Made by a program: the position numbers and the translations under genes. This document shows, piece after piece, positions 1 through 10,849 of a DNA stretch of 64,000 nucleotides (positions are counted from its first letter, which is position 1; each line of letters starts with the position of its first letter). The DNA comes from Ursus arctos (Eukaryota > Chordata > Mammalia > Carnivora > Ursidae). The DNA is taken from the NCBI RefSeq assembly GCF_023065955.2, contig NW_026622786.1:50515438-50579437 (forward strand), written 5' to 3'. The notes below the pieces were generated by a model. The model was not told where the DNA came from. It ran no database searches and saw only the letters and a list, made by a program, of their open reading frames with translations.

Positions 1-664
1 TACCACACAGATAGGTTGTGGGGTGAAGTGAGTTAATATGTGTGGAGCAGAAAGCCCTCAGTGAACATTGTTAGCCGCCAGTGTTTGATGGCAGGACTGG
101 AGCTCACCTTCCCTGCTGCTCCCCGCTCCCGTCCCAGGGCCCTGCAGCTCGGGGTCTGCTGGCAGAGCTCTTCACTGAGGAGCTGCAGCTGGGGAAGTAC
201 CCACATGAAGAGCACATATTTAGACATCTGCATAGCACTTTGACAGGCATTTTACGTCTCTTGAATCTAATACAGAATTGGACCTGCATTTTATATTTCA
301 TTTTTCTAGCAGTTCATTTTTAGTGCATTTTATCCAAGTATGGGTCCATGATGGATTGGAAATAAAACCAAAAAGCTGATCTCTCTGCACAGATGGTTTG
401 AGAAGCATGTCTGTGTTCCCACAGGCCCTGTGCAGTTGATCCCCTCACACGGCCAGGTTACCCGTACTCACTGTGGAGCGTTAAATCGCTCTGAGTGGCT
501 TCCCATTGTTCCTCGGCCAGCAGTGTATCACACATTTCTCAAGTGTCATTCTCCGGGGACATAAGGATGAAGAAGGTACTGCTTCTCCTTTTGAAAAAGT
601 TTCCCTCAAACTACTCAGTAAATTCCTGCCTGTCTTTTGAAATCTAGCATAATTTCATTGTTTC
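1..664. other. Unique sequence, no gene or repeat recognised
   Basis: I see no diagnostic repeat motif, credible splice-site pair or long coding frame here. The short open frames on both strands near the start overlap one another and look like chance. Confidence 0.5.
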
Positions 665-855
665 ACCCATTAAGAAAACGTTTATTACATACCAGCAGTT
701 TATGAGGCATTTGCTATACTCTCTTCCTGCCCTCGAGGACCATAAGCTACTGGGGGCAGTAGACACAGAAGAAATAGCTAACAGCCCTTGCGTAGGAGTG
801 TTCCATAGCAACGCGAGTTAAGTGTGGAAGGACAGAGCAGTGTAAGGGGGCATGG
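665..855 (-). repeat. L2-like LINE 3' fragment, antisense
   Basis: The order 'tttattacataccagcag', then 'ctgccctcgaggaccataag' and 'ctactggg' matches the antisense L2 tail pattern (..ttattgagtgcctac.., ..ctgccctcgaggagctcac..). The copy is very diverged and the ends are approximate. Confidence 0.5.
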
Positions 856-879
856 GGAAGTCAGAATGGTGTCACAGTT

Positions 880-1495
880 AAAGTAGCTGCATTGTCATCG
901 AAAGGTGAAGACACAGGTCTTGAGGTCAAGTCCAGGGCCAAAGCCTAGCTCTGCCACTCACCAATCATGTGACTTTGAGTGACTACCTCTCTTAGTCTGT
1001 TCAGCTTGCTGTCACAATACCACGGACAAGGTGGCTTATCAGACAAACATATTCCTCTCAGTTCTGAAGGCTGGGAAGGCCAAGATTAAGACGCTGGCCT
1101 TAGTGTTCAGTGTCTGATGAGCGCCTGCTTCCTGGTTCATAGATGGCCGTCTTCTCACTGACTCCTCACGAGACGGGAGGCGGGGAGCTCTCTGTTAGGA
1201 GAGCGTGAATCCCATTCCTGAAGCCTCCACCCTTGTGACCCAGTCACCTCCCAAAGGCCCCACCTCCAATGACCATTGCGTTGGGTTTAGGATCTCAGTG
1301 TGAGTTTTGAGGGGACGCACACATTCAGACCATAACATGCTCTGAATTTCAGATTCCCCCTCTATAAAGTGAGGGCAGCAGTCCCTGTCTACCTCACAAG
1401 GGTGTTTTGAGGCTCCCCTGAAGTTCTCGTATACGTGGTGTGCTTAGGAGAGCTGCCGTAGACAGCTTCATAAATGTTAGATGCTATTACTCTTG
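880..1495 (+). repeat. MIR SINE, split by an LTR insertion
   Basis: The left part carries the MIR core 'agctctgccactcaccaatc' followed by 'catgtgactttgagtgac'. The right part resumes after the LTR at 992-1337 with the 'ccctctataaagtgagggca' and 'cctcacaagggtgttttgag' blocks in MIR order. The MIR is therefore older than the LTR. Confidence 0.75.
992..1337 (-). mobile_element. MaLR-type solo LTR, antisense, inside a MIR
   Basis: It starts 'ttagtctgttcagcttgctg' and ends 'cattcagaccataaca', with internal 'cacctcccaaaggccccacc' and 'gcctgcttcctggttcatag'. These are the antisense landmarks of mammalian ERVL-MaLR LTRs (MLT/MST group). No internal retroviral region adjoins it, so it is a solo LTR. 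The subfamily is not assigned. Confidence 0.75.
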
Positions 1496-1499
1496 CTGT

Positions 1500-1730
1500 T
1501 GCCTTTTTGCTCTCTTCTCTGCCTGCCTCTCGGGACATATTTAAATTTTTTCTTGTCTGGATTTCCAGAGGTATACTGTTAAATAATTACAACGTTGAAT
1601 TATGCAGCTTTACCTGCCAGAGACAGGCAGTCAGTGTCCGGTGTACAGAAGACTCAATGTTTAGAGAATTTACATTGTATTAGAATCTAATTTTGAGCAT
1701 GTCTTTTCAAAAGGCTTTGTGAGGAGTCTG
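1500..1730. other. Unique sequence between two LTRs
   Basis: AT-rich stretch. A 69-codon open frame at 1474-1683 shows no recognisable domain and partly lies in the MIR tail; judged chance. Confidence 0.4.
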
Positions 1731-1732
1731 AT

Positions 1733-2044
1733 TGTTATGGACTGATGTGTCTCCTCCAAAATCCAGGTGTTGAAATCCTAACCCCCAAAATAATGGTGTT
1801 AGGAGGTGAGGCCTTTGGGAAGTGATTAGGTCATGGGGGCAGAGCTCTCATGAGTAAGACGAGGTGTCTTGCCCGCCACCATGTGAGGACACAATGAGAG
1901 ATGGCCATTTTTGAACCTCACTGAATGCACTGGCAACCTTGACCTTGGACTTCCAGCCTCTGTAACACTGCCAAGTAAATGTTTGTTGTTTAAGCCACGC
2001 AGTCTGTGGTATTTTTGTTACAACAGCCCAAATGGACTAATACA
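1733..2044 (+). mobile_element. MaLR-type solo LTR, sense
   Basis: It begins 'gttatggactgatgtgtctc' and contains 'ggtgaggcctttgggaagtg', 'accatgtgaggacaca' and 'ttgttgtttaagccac'. It ends 'caaatggactaataca'. These are MaLR LTR landmarks. The orientation is opposite to the related LTR at 992-1337, about 400 bp upstream. Confidence 0.8.
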
Positions 2045-2054
2045 CTGGTCAAAC

Positions 2055-2165
2055 ATTAATTCCCTCTTTATAGGCGGGGAAACTGAGGCTCTTTCTATAA
2101 TGTTGCTATTACTTGCCCTAGGTCATGGAGCTAGCTAAGGGCGGAGGTGAGATGAGAACCCCACG
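2055..2165 (-). repeat. MIR fragment, antisense
   Basis: 'ggcggggaaactgaggctc' followed by 'ttgccctaggtcatggagct' matches the reverse complement of the MIR core (gaggaaactgaggc.., cttgcccaaggtcacacagc..). Confidence 0.7.
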
Positions 2166-2960
2166 CCTCTTGTTTCCCTGCTTTGTGCAGCCTTGTCAAA
2201 TCTACCCTGCGAGCTGGGGGTCTGTCTGGGTGCTGGCCAGGGTCAGAACTGCTTCTCACCTGGCCCCACCTGTACCAGTTTGGCTGAGTGGGCAGGATCC
2301 AGGCCCAGAGAACCTCAAGACACCCTCCCTCCCCACCTGCCTGCAGGGCTGCTGCCCCACTGGTATTTATGGGTCATACTCTCCACGGTGAGGGCACAAC
2401 TGGAAACCTGGGGTGGAGGGGGGGGACAGAGGTCATCTGAGCTGGAGGCAGAAAACTGCGGGAGGATGGAAGCAGGAGCGGGGGGTGTGCCTAGGAGTGA
2501 GTAATTTGTGAGGAAGGCCATAGAGCTAAGCCGAGGAGGAGGAGCCCAGCGGAGTCAGGCGGTTGGAGACTTAGGAAAGGTATAGGAAGGATATTCAAAA
2601 GGCAATGAAGCCAATAATTTTGACTTTTTCCCCTCTCTGCAAACATCTTAATGTACTTTTCTTCCCACTCTCTTTGAAGGGGGTACCCTTCACACTCTGC
2701 TCGGGAATATATTCTGTGCTCTAATCTCTTAGACTGGGTTGTAATCTTTTTATGGAGGCAGGGCAAGGGGATGAAGTCACACCAAGTTCTGACCTTGAAC
2801 TTTTATCTTAAGAAAAGTTTAAAATTTAGGATTTTAGCTTATCTTTAAATAGTATTATCTTTTTTTCTCTCTCTCTTTTGTTAGAAAAAAAGAAAAAAAA
2901 ATTCTCAGAGGGAACAGGATCTGGTGGCTTCGGCAGCCTTGATAGAGAAGAGAGCAGGGT
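2166..2960. other. Unique sequence
   Basis: Mixed composition, with a G-rich run near 2410-2425 and a T/CT-rich tract at 2860-2885. No repeat family or credible exon recognised. Confidence 0.4.
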
Positions 2961-2964
2961 GGTG

Positions 2965-3115
2965 ACTTGTGAACTTGTTTGCACGTTAGAATCAGCTGTG
3001 GAGTGATTTTGACAATCATGAAGCCCTGGCTGCACCCAGCCCCCGAGGTCAGCCCGTCTGGCCTGGGCCCCGGAGGGCGGTGGAAAGCTCCCAGGTGGGT
3101 CCAGGCCACAGTCAA
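2965..3115 (+). repeat. hAT-type MER fragment
   Basis: 'cacgttagaatcagctgtgg' with 'caatcatgaagccctggctg' followed by a 'cacccagcccccgaggtcag' block resembles the '..catcagaatcacctgg..ctgggcccc..' arrangement of short non-autonomous hAT elements. Both termini are lost. Confidence 0.45.
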
Positions 3116-4085
3116 GGGTGGGGAGCACCAGAAGGATGGCCTTCTCACTGCCTGAGTTAACAGTCTGCAGGGCGGATAATTGACACTGTGGGGAAGTCGT
3201 GATGCGGCCGCCTGTGAGTCTTAAGAGACTCTGGCTCATTGTCCTCATCTCATTATGGGGTTTGGGAGCAGCCCTTGCGCACACATCCTCTCTGTGCGTC
3301 CCCTTCCTCGAAACACACTGAGCTCTCCACGCTTGAGCTATCTAAGCCATCCCTTAAAAAACAAAAATCTCTTCCTACATATGAAGAAATTATTGGTGTA
3401 TTCTGTTAGGTAAAAATAACAAGGACTGTCCTCGGAGGGTGAGTGTCACTGTTCCCATTTTGACGGTCACCCACAGGGTAACAGCACAGTAACTCTGGGA
3501 ACAAGGTGCACTGGTGCCAAAGGGGTCCTGACCAAGGCCGTTCTATCTCTCTGGCAGGTCACATCACCTCATGGCAGTTTTCTTGAGAAGGCTGAAACCT
3601 GGCATTCTGTGACATCAGTGCACGCCCAGGCTCACCGTATGGAGCCTAAGAGCAAGTAGTTGTTTTTGAGGGGCATACATAGGCTCTTGAATTGACTAGA
3701 AATGGCTTTAGTGGTCAGCATAAGTTTTGTTTTATGTCCAAGTAGCACATTTTTATCAGGGAAAGGAAAAATGGTGAAGGAAGGTTACCTATAAAATTTA
3801 CATTCATAGAAATGATTTGTGGGTTTGTTTTGCGAGATACAAACACAGTTTTGTTGTGTTTAGATGGTTGGGATTGAATGTCCATTCCACATAGAAATCC
3901 ATAGGTTTTCCCCATTTGCTCTGGAGAGCTAGAAGCCTTCTGTATGGTTAACACTTTCCAGAAGTAACTGAAACTGGAGGTCCCTCAAGAACTTTTATGG
4001 TCTTAAACTGAACAAAAATGAAAAATGAAATTTCAAGAGTACATCTCGGTTTTAAGACTAATTTCACTTTTTATAACTTTGATGA
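3116..4085. other. Unique sequence
   Basis: No repeat landmark, tandem array or splice-flanked open frame recognised. Confidence 0.4.
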
Positions 4086-4089
4086 TGGA

Positions 4090-4262
4090 AAGGAAAGGAG
4101 AGGAACTTTTCTGTGCCAGCTCTTGACCAGGCATTACAAGCTATAAAATATAATTAGTTCATTTTATGGAAGAGAAAACTACGACTCAGAAAGGTTCAGT
4201 AACTTGCCCAAGGCTGCACAGCCCGAATTCACACCTGTGCCTGCTCCACCATACCATGCTGT
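4090..4262 (-). repeat. MIR, antisense
   Basis: 'cattttatggaagagaaaac' then 'agtaacttgcccaaggctgc' then 'acagcccgaattcacacctg' is the antisense MIR core and head order. Confidence 0.75.
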
Positions 4263-4264
4263 CC

Positions 4265-4984
4265 TTTACTATTTAAAAAAAAAAAACAAAAAACGCACAT
4301 AACTCGATAAGTGTTCATTTTCTGATACCTTTAAGAGACCTTTATTGTTCACAGAAGATTGTCCTGATAAGCATAGAAATCATAAAAGCACATGAAAGCA
4401 TTGTAAGACCAGGGGCTTGCAGATCCAGCATCTACGTGAAGGACGGAAAGTCCAGAGGGGAGAGAGTGGAACTACTTCTTGGCAGGTACCGTGTTTATAA
4501 AAAGCCTAGCAATTACTCACACAAATTTGTTTTTAAACTGGCTCATAACAGCTGCAAAGACAGGAATTATCAGTTCCCCACTCAATTGTCTTTTTATCAT
4601 TTGTGACTTGCCCTTGTTACAGGTGGAGCTTCCTAGGTAGGAACAGTTTTGCTGATTGTTAATACGCCTTTGGTTGACGATCGCACTGAACGTAGTGTTT
4701 TGGTAATTTTACCAGAAAAAACAATGCCGAGGGAGTTTAGAGTAAATGTTGGAAAAGTGACAAAATTAAAGGGTTGGCATTCTCTGGGATTTCAGGAAGG
4801 GCTCAGGGCTGGCAGTCTGCAAAGTGTGCCAGAGGACAAATCTGGAACCTGTGTTTGCTAAGCAAGTACAATTTTTTTTTTTTAACTTGGCTTGCGTGTT
4901 TTTGCAATATTTCCTGCAGGTGTTTTGAAATTTAGACCTTATAAGGTGAGACAGTGTTCATTGTGCACATTGAAAAGAGGGGTC
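4265..4984. other. AT-rich unique sequence
   Basis: Repeat-poor by eye, with one A-tract near 4276-4286 and a T-tract near 4872-4883. The 70-codon open frame at 4649-4861 has no recognisable motif. Confidence 0.4.
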
Positions 4985-5235
4985 CTGTACTGGCAGAGGG
5001 CAGGAGCCTGACCGGTGGATCCCAGTCCCGGCTCTGCCACTTGCTACTGTGTGACCTTGAACAAGTTATTTAACCTTTCACTGCCTCGGTTTACTCTTCT
5101 GGAAAATGGAGCCACTTCTTGCTGGAGCTACCGTGAGGCATAAGGCAGTTGATACATATAAAGAGCTGAGAACTGGGCCTGGGCACTGAGTTAATTAGAA
5201 GCCCAGTAAATGTTTGCCATTGTTATTGTAATTAA
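4985..5235 (+). repeat. MIR, nearly full length
   Basis: It contains 'cggctctgccacttgctact', 'tgtgaccttgaacaagttat' and 'gcccagtaaatgtttgccat' in MIR order, ending in the TATT-type tail. Confidence 0.85.
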
Positions 5236-5360
5236 TTGGAGTTTAATTAACGTAATTGGATGGGCTGATGGAGCCGCTGGCGAGGAGCTCCCCGAGCCAG
5301 CCTTCTGCGGATTCTGGCAGCGTAAGTAATTCTGTCCAGCTCCAGGATTTGAGGTGTGCG

Positions 5361-5404
5361 GTTTTTTTGTTTTGTTTTGTTTTGCTTTGTTTTGTTTTGT
5401 TTTA
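5361..5404 (+). repeat. (GTTTT)n simple repeat
   Basis: Seven or so GTTTT units with one GCTTT variant. No SINE body adjoins it. Confidence 0.9.
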
Positions 5405-5409
5405 ATCCT

Positions 5410-6084
5410 CGTGGTACTCCAAATTTCTATTTCTACAATCTGGAATAGTGGAAAGATCATTGAACTGTTCGGTGTTTTTTTAAACGTGTTAGTGTTCTAG
5501 CTGTACTTTCAAAATGTGATAGGTGTGTCATCTGCAGAAAGTAGTTGCTCAGTGGGTAGAGCTGGACCCAGGAAGGGGTCAGGAGCTTTGTGAGGAGACC
5601 GCCTCGCCCCGGGGGGCTGTGGGAGGGGCCTTGTGCCCGGGCGTGGACTGATGCCCAAGCATCTGATCTCTGAGGAGCCAGCCCACCCCCCAAAATCACA
5701 GTGAACAATGTAGTTTTCATTCTGTGGTGAAAAGAACTGTATCAGTTTTCTGTAGGAATCTATTTTTTTCTCCCCCTAAAGTCCAGCACATTTGTCATGT
5801 AGATCCTTAGGTGAGGAACCCTGGGGGGTGGGGGGCGGGACTCCTTAGTATCTTCAGCAGTTATTCCTAGGGAATATTTGGAGAGATTGTTCTCGTGGCC
5901 GTTTCTTATTTTAACCCTTGAAATGATTAGAAGGATGCCGTTTCATTCTTACTCAGTGATTGTGTTCCTACAGGAAATAATAAAGTCCAAGTGCATTATT
6001 CTCCTGATCTAATTTGATACAGGGCCAGTGTGGAAGTCCTAGGAAAGAAGCGTGGGTAGTCAGAAGCGTGCCCTCTGGAGTTCG
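5410..6084. other. Unique sequence
   Basis: No recognisable repeat or exon. A short G-rich run lies at 5821-5840. Confidence 0.4.
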
Positions 6085-6089
6085 AGGTG

Positions 6090-6250
6090 CAGAATCAGGG
6101 GGTGTTAGAGCTGAAAGGGGCCACTGCGATCGTGGAGTCCAACTTGTGCCTTTTACAGATCAGGAAACCGAAGCCCAGATATTTGCCTGAGTTCCTAGGA
6201 CTAATAGTGGCATCCCTGGGACTCCTGATTCCAGGTCCAGCTACACCCTT
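6090..6250 (+). repeat. L3/CR1-like LINE 3' fragment
   Basis: 'gttagagctgaaaggggcca', 'cgtggagtccaacttgtgcc' and 'acagatcaggaaaccgaagc' follow the order of mammalian L3 (CR1 clade) 3' ends: ..ttagagttggaagggacc..tctagtccaac..acagatgaggaaac... Confidence 0.6.
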
Positions 6251-6272
6251 GACATAAAGGGTGGACTGTAGA

Positions 6273-6440
6273 GCAGCTCTGTGCAGTAGAACTTTCCACA
6301 GCGATGGACACGTTCAGTCCAGCTACATGCGGCTCTCGAGCACTTGGAATGTGACTAGTGCAACTGAGCACTTGGATTTTTTGCTTTATTTGATTTTAAT
6401 TAAAATTAAAATTGCTATAGCCACATGTGGCTCCTGGCTG
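6273..6440. repeat. Non-autonomous DNA-transposon relic, partly palindromic
   Basis: 'gtgcagtagaactttccaca', 'gagcacttggaatgtgacta' and 'atagccacatgtggctcctg' are landmarks of an old mammalian medium-reiterated element. It shares its terminal sequence with the copy at 34108-34400. The family name is not assigned. Confidence 0.6.
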
Positions 6441-6699
6441 TCATTGTGGCCAGGCCGGCTTTGGAGACATTTAGGAGGAGAAAAAGACCTCTCATCCCCT
6501 TCTGCCTCATTCTCACCAGGTGAGATGCCCTCTTTTCTAATGGTTCAGGTACATCTGTCCTTGTGCCAAACCAGGAGAATCACTCTGGGCTGACCACCCC
6601 ACTTTGTGGATGAAAGGTGGCTCCCCTGTAAAATGAGAGGGTTGTACTTCGATCTCTCTCTGTGTCCTCGGTAGGACTGCAGACCTGGTTCTTGCCACT

Positions 6700-6770
6700 G
6701 AGCAGCCATGCAAACTTTAGCAGGGCATTTAGCCCACCTGTGCCTCAGTTTCTTCATCTGTTACCTGAAG
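6700..6770 (+). repeat. MIR core fragment
   Basis: 'tgtgcctcagtttcttcatc' followed by 'tgttacctgaagtagttggc' matches the MIR core. The 5' part is too diverged to place. Confidence 0.5.
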
Positions 6771-7328
6771 TAGTTGGCACCTGTTCTGTACCTTCCCCCT
6801 TCCCCCCGACCCCCCCTGATATTGAGTGAGGCTCAAATTAGAAAATCAGTGAGAGGAAATGCCTTTGCTGCCTCCTCCTCCTCTTCCTCCTGCTTAATAG
6901 TCTTTGGTGTCTGGAAGTATTTTTAGTTTTGATGTGAGTCGTAGGTGGGTTTTCTTTAAGATGCTACAGTTGGTGAACTTCTGTGTCAAGGTGAACCTTA
7001 TTGTCAGAGTAGAGACAGTACTAACTCACAGCCCGTATGAAACATGAGCTGGAAGACTCGGTACCGATGACAGATGACAGATTTGATCACTGGTGCTAGT
7101 TTTTCATAATCTTGCTTAACTAGGCCTTCCCTCATCCATCCCTCCAAAGTATGCTGTTTGCTCTGAGAAACCAAAGCAGATCCCCTCTCTTGAGAACTGT
7201 GGCTTTTCTTCCTTTTGCTCCTTTTTTCACATCAGCCTATAGAAGTCCCTTGTGGAAAATGAGGTCCCATGCATTCTGCAGTGAATAACCCCCCTCAAGA
7301 ATTGTCTCCCTAGTTATCACGTCTACAT

Positions 7329-7970
7329 CAGTGGTTCTCAAACTTTGTTCCCACGCAGTGATTCTCCACTACCATGCCTCCAGCTCTCTGGTGGGCCTTG
7401 ACTGTTTTCAGAAGTGTGTCACTAAATTTTGATGAAGGCATGAAGTCTATTTCTGCTGTGACAAAATAAGTAGGTCTTCTGACCTCATGTGGGTGGGTGC
7501 CGCCTGCTCTGGGCGGCAGACTGTGCCGTGAAGCGGGGGCCAACGAAGGATGCCTACGGTCGGGAGGAGTTTGCTCCCAAGCGTATAAAATAGCCAGGGG
7601 GGGGTCAACGGTATGGTCCTGAGGGTCACCCTGGAGGGTGACCTGGTGTGAGGTAACTTAGCTGAAGACACCGCTCAGAACCCCTGGAGGCATTATCTTA
7701 CTGCGGCAGGATCTGCCTTTTAACCGTGGTTGAACGCTGTAGTGTTGCATCTTTTAGATTTTTCAGTGGTGCCACCAGAAGTTGGCACTTCTGTAACTGT
7801 CCCAAAGACCACAGTTTCCTGCCTCTGCGGTCCCTCGGGATGGCCGCAGGGATGAGGCAGGACCCGGAGGGGACGTGGGGTGTCGCCAGCCCAGCACCGT
7901 CAGTTACAGGTTTTACCTTTGTTCCAAAGGATTCCTCTGCTTATAAAGAAAAAAAAAGTTGAAAACCACT
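7329..7970. mobile_element. hAT-type DNA transposon relic, about 640 bp
   Basis: The left end is 'cagtggttctcaaactttgt' and the right end is 'aaaagttgaaaaccact', whose reverse complement gives the same AGTGGTTnTCAAnnTTT terminus expected of Charlie-type hAT elements. The interior has no intact transposase frame. No convincing 8-bp target duplication remains. Another hAT element starts 9 bp downstream. Confidence 0.65.
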
Positions 7971-7979
7971 ACCCTAGAG

Positions 7980-8175
7980 CAGTGGTTCTCAAATTTCAGT
8001 GAGCACCTCATGTGGGTGGGTTTGTTAAAGAGCTACCTGGAGGCTTTGTTAAAACAGAAATTGCTGGGCCCACCCCTGGGGGAGTCAGTGTTGAGACTTG
8101 AAAAATTGTGTATCTAACTAGTTGCCAGGTGATGCTGATGCTGGTGGGCTGGGAACACTTTGAAAACAGAACCAC
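7980..8175 (+). mobile_element. Short hAT element (MER type)
   Basis: It starts 'agtggttctcaaatttcag', contains 'cttgttaaaac'-like, 'ctgggcccacccctggggga' and 'ccaggtgatgctgatgctg', and ends 'actttgaaaacagaaccac'. Length and layout fit a complete non-autonomous Charlie-group element of about 190 bp. Confidence 0.8.
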
Positions 8176-8189
8176 GATTCTAGAGAACA

Positions 8190-8335
8190 CAGATAATAAT
8201 ATTCAGTCCCTATTGTGTGTCAGGTTCAGTGTTAGGTGTGATAAATTCAGTCTCACTTGAAGCTGAAGACATGGATTACTATCCTCGTTACAAAGGAGAA
8301 GATGCAGGCAGGAAGGTTGCTGGAGAAAGTAATGC
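8190..8335 (-). repeat. MIR fragment, antisense
   Basis: 'ccctattgtgtgtcaggttc' followed by 'tactatcctcgttacaaagg' matches antisense MIR (..tatgtgccagg.., ..attattatccccattttaca..). Confidence 0.55.
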
Positions 8336-8384
8336 CATTGTGTTGATTGATTCCACCAGGCATTCAGTCTGCCTTCAGTGGGGA

Positions 8385-8605
8385 CAGGATTTCTCCCGTA
8401 GGCCCTGTCCCCGTCACGGGCCCACAGCCCTGAACCGGCTTTCTCAGTTTCCTTCCACTCTCTCCCTGCTCTGTTGCTTGCCAAGGCCAGCCCTTCCTCC
8501 TGGAATCTGTCGTGTCCTGCTGCCTGGATTCCTTCCCCATCAGTTGTCTCCTCTCCCACTTGCATTTTTGCTTCTCTCCTGTCTCATTCAAGTAACAATT
8601 TTGGG
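8385..8605 (+). repeat. Possible L2 3' fragment
   Basis: CT-rich text with 'ttcctcctggaatctgtcgt' resembles the L2 3' coding end (..ctgcctggaatgctct..). Weak and diverged. Confidence 0.3.
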
Positions 8606-8744
8606 TAAGCTTACCATGTAGCAGAAACTTTTTTTTCTCTTCCAACAGATGTGTTCAGGCCTGCCAGCTCTGCTCATAGTTAGGATAATTACACTCCTGC
8701 AATGTGTCTGACTTGGGCTAAGAACTTGCATCTATTACCACTGG

Positions 8745-8905
8745 CCCCTTGTGGGTTCTTGGGTAAGCTCCCTACATTCTCTAAGCATCTGTGAAAAGGG
8801 AACATAACCTCATAAGAGTGTTGTGAGGATAAAAAGTAAAACCATATATGGTCAACACTTCACATGGGGCCTGGCATGTAGTAAGTGCTCAGTGTAGTTA
8901 TGGTT
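8745..8905 (+). repeat. MIR
   Basis: 'aagagtgttgtgaggataaa' and 'gcctggcatgtagtaagtgc' are the 3' core of MIR, preceded by 'cttgggtaagctccctacat'. Confidence 0.8.
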
Positions 8906-9024
8906 CAAGAAGCTGACCTAGGAAGGGAAGGAGAAAAAAACCATTCTCACTGCTATTCCCTCCACCATCTCCTGCATTCAATCCTTAAGGGTGCCATTCT
9001 CTCACCTCTTTTACTGAATCACCT

Positions 9025-9230
9025 TCTAGATAGTGCTTCTCAACCTTTAGTCGTTATGACCCCATAAGGAGAAAAATTAAGTGTCATTAATTACCTTAAA
9101 CTTAACTTAAATTTTTCCCTAGTGAGATCAATATAAAGTGAGATGAGGAGTAAGATTTTATTGGGTAGGGTCAAGCGTTGGAGGGCCATAAACTATTGTA
9201 ATATCTAAGAATTTTTTTTTATTTCCCTCC
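9025..9230 (+). repeat. Possible hAT terminus with unassigned interior
   Basis: 'agtgcttctcaacctttagt' and 'cgttatgaccccataagg' look like a hAT 5' terminus (CAGTGnTTCTCAACCTTT). No matching 3' end was found. Confidence 0.4.
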
Positions 9231-10360
9231 CCCAAGAACCAATTTCCACCCCCTAGAGTAGGGAGTGGGCAGTAACTCTCCAGATGAGTGCCTGCTTTAG
9301 AACCCTAATAGTCTAACATTTGGGAAATCCACTGATTCTGCCGGACGTGTCTGTCATTTTTGGTCCCTCCTCGTACCTCTGGTGGACAGTATCCCGTCCT
9401 CTGCTGCTGCTCTTCTCATGGCGCCTTCTGTATCCGCTTCTCTGGCCCACTCAGCCACGCAGCCGGCACTGAGCACATCCGAGACATCCAGGACAGGACC
9501 GTGTCTTGGGGGAGAGAGACACCCCTCACTCTACTACAGCAGGACCCAGACCAAAGAGTGGTGGGCGGAAGGAGCAGGGTCTAGTGGGAGTCTGGGAAAG
9601 GAGAGGGGAGAGGTGAGTGTGTGGTGGGGCAGAAGAAGGTAGCAGGCTGGACTGGCCCAGGGGGACGGTGATGGAACCAGAGCTTCCAACGTACCACTTT
9701 GAGCCCTGTTCTCCCCCATGGTAGTTTTGTTTTTCCATAATCTTAACAGGTGACCTTAGAAATAGTAAGTGCCACAAGTGCCACTCTTTGAGAAGTTTGC
9801 TTCTGGGGAAGCAGTGAATACCTCTCAGGCGTTGAGAGCAGAGTAGGCAGAAGTCTGGTGTCATGAAAGCATCTAATGTTAGGTTTGTCAGAGCAACAGG
9901 AGTGGCTGGCTGGAGACGGAGCTAGAACCTAAATGTGCCTTGCAGACAAGGGTTTGGAGCCATTGAAAAATGGTTTTCAGCTCGTACTTCCTTCTTGTGT
10001 GTGATTCTGATCCCGTTTTCTCCTTTTTTTTTCCCCATTTGCCCTCCCTTAAATGTCCCAGAGACATTACTTGATCCTTTGCTCTGTGCCCTTCCCTGAC
10101 TGTCCGTTCTGTCTCCCCAGAGGATCTCCTGATCTTTGTTGGAAGGCTGGCCCTTTGGCGTCATAGCACCAGCATCCTCGGCACCTCCATTTGGATGCCC
10201 TGTGGCCACCCGTGTGTCTGCTCATGCTTCTGGTCACCCAGGCTTGAAACCTTAGAATGAGCTGATGCTTCTTTTATATTCTCTAGTTAGGAAACCACAG
10301 CAGGGCTTATAGATTAGCTCTCCCCCTGGCACTGCCCAGGTTCACTTAGGCATTCAACAA
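9231..10360. other. Unique sequence
   Basis: Overlapping frames occur at 9360-9642 (+) and 9526-9864 (-), but neither has recognisable domains or convincing splice sites. Confidence 0.4.
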
Positions 10361-10365
10361 ACATT

Positions 10366-10440
10366 TCCTTCTCTCCCTTTTTCCTCCCTCCATCTTTTCC
10401 TTCCTCCCTCTTTCCCTCTCAGCCTGCCTTCCTTTCTCGT
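10366..10440 (+). repeat. CT-rich low-complexity tract
   Basis: Pyrimidine-rich run of CCTT/CCTCC units directly before an antisense MIR. Confidence 0.8.
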
Positions 10441-10620
10441 AGCAAATATTTATTGAGCCAAGAACTGTGCTGGTTGCTTTGTGTGCATTTTTTCATTTAA
10501 TATTCACAATAATTCTATGAAATTATATATTATTATCCTGTTCTACAGATAAGGAAAGTAAGGGTCAAACAGGAAGGGTAACAGTCCAGTGTCAGAATTA
10601 GGGGACGTCTGTGAGGTCTG
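10440..10620 (-). repeat. MIR, antisense
   Basis: 'tttcatttaatattcacaat', 'aattatatattattatcctg' and 'ctacagataaggaaagtaag' are in antisense MIR order. Confidence 0.75.
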
Positions 10621-10849
10621 ACACCACCCCCCCACCCTCAACTGTCTTTTCACTTAGACCACAAAAACAGGGTCCAAATTAGTCTCTCCTCCTGCCCCTC
10701 TCTACTCCAAGCTGTCCAGATCCTGCTGTTTCATCCTGTGCAGCAAAATATGATCAAGTAGCTCCCTTACCCCAAATTCCTCGGTTCATAAACCACTTGT
10801 GCTGATATCCAAGCCCCCCACAGCATGACCCTGCTTTCTGTCACTTTGA

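Noticed and set aside
5325..5335. Donor gtaagt after GGCAGC as an exon end
   Set aside because: The upstream sequence has no acceptor with a pyrimidine tract within a typical exon length.
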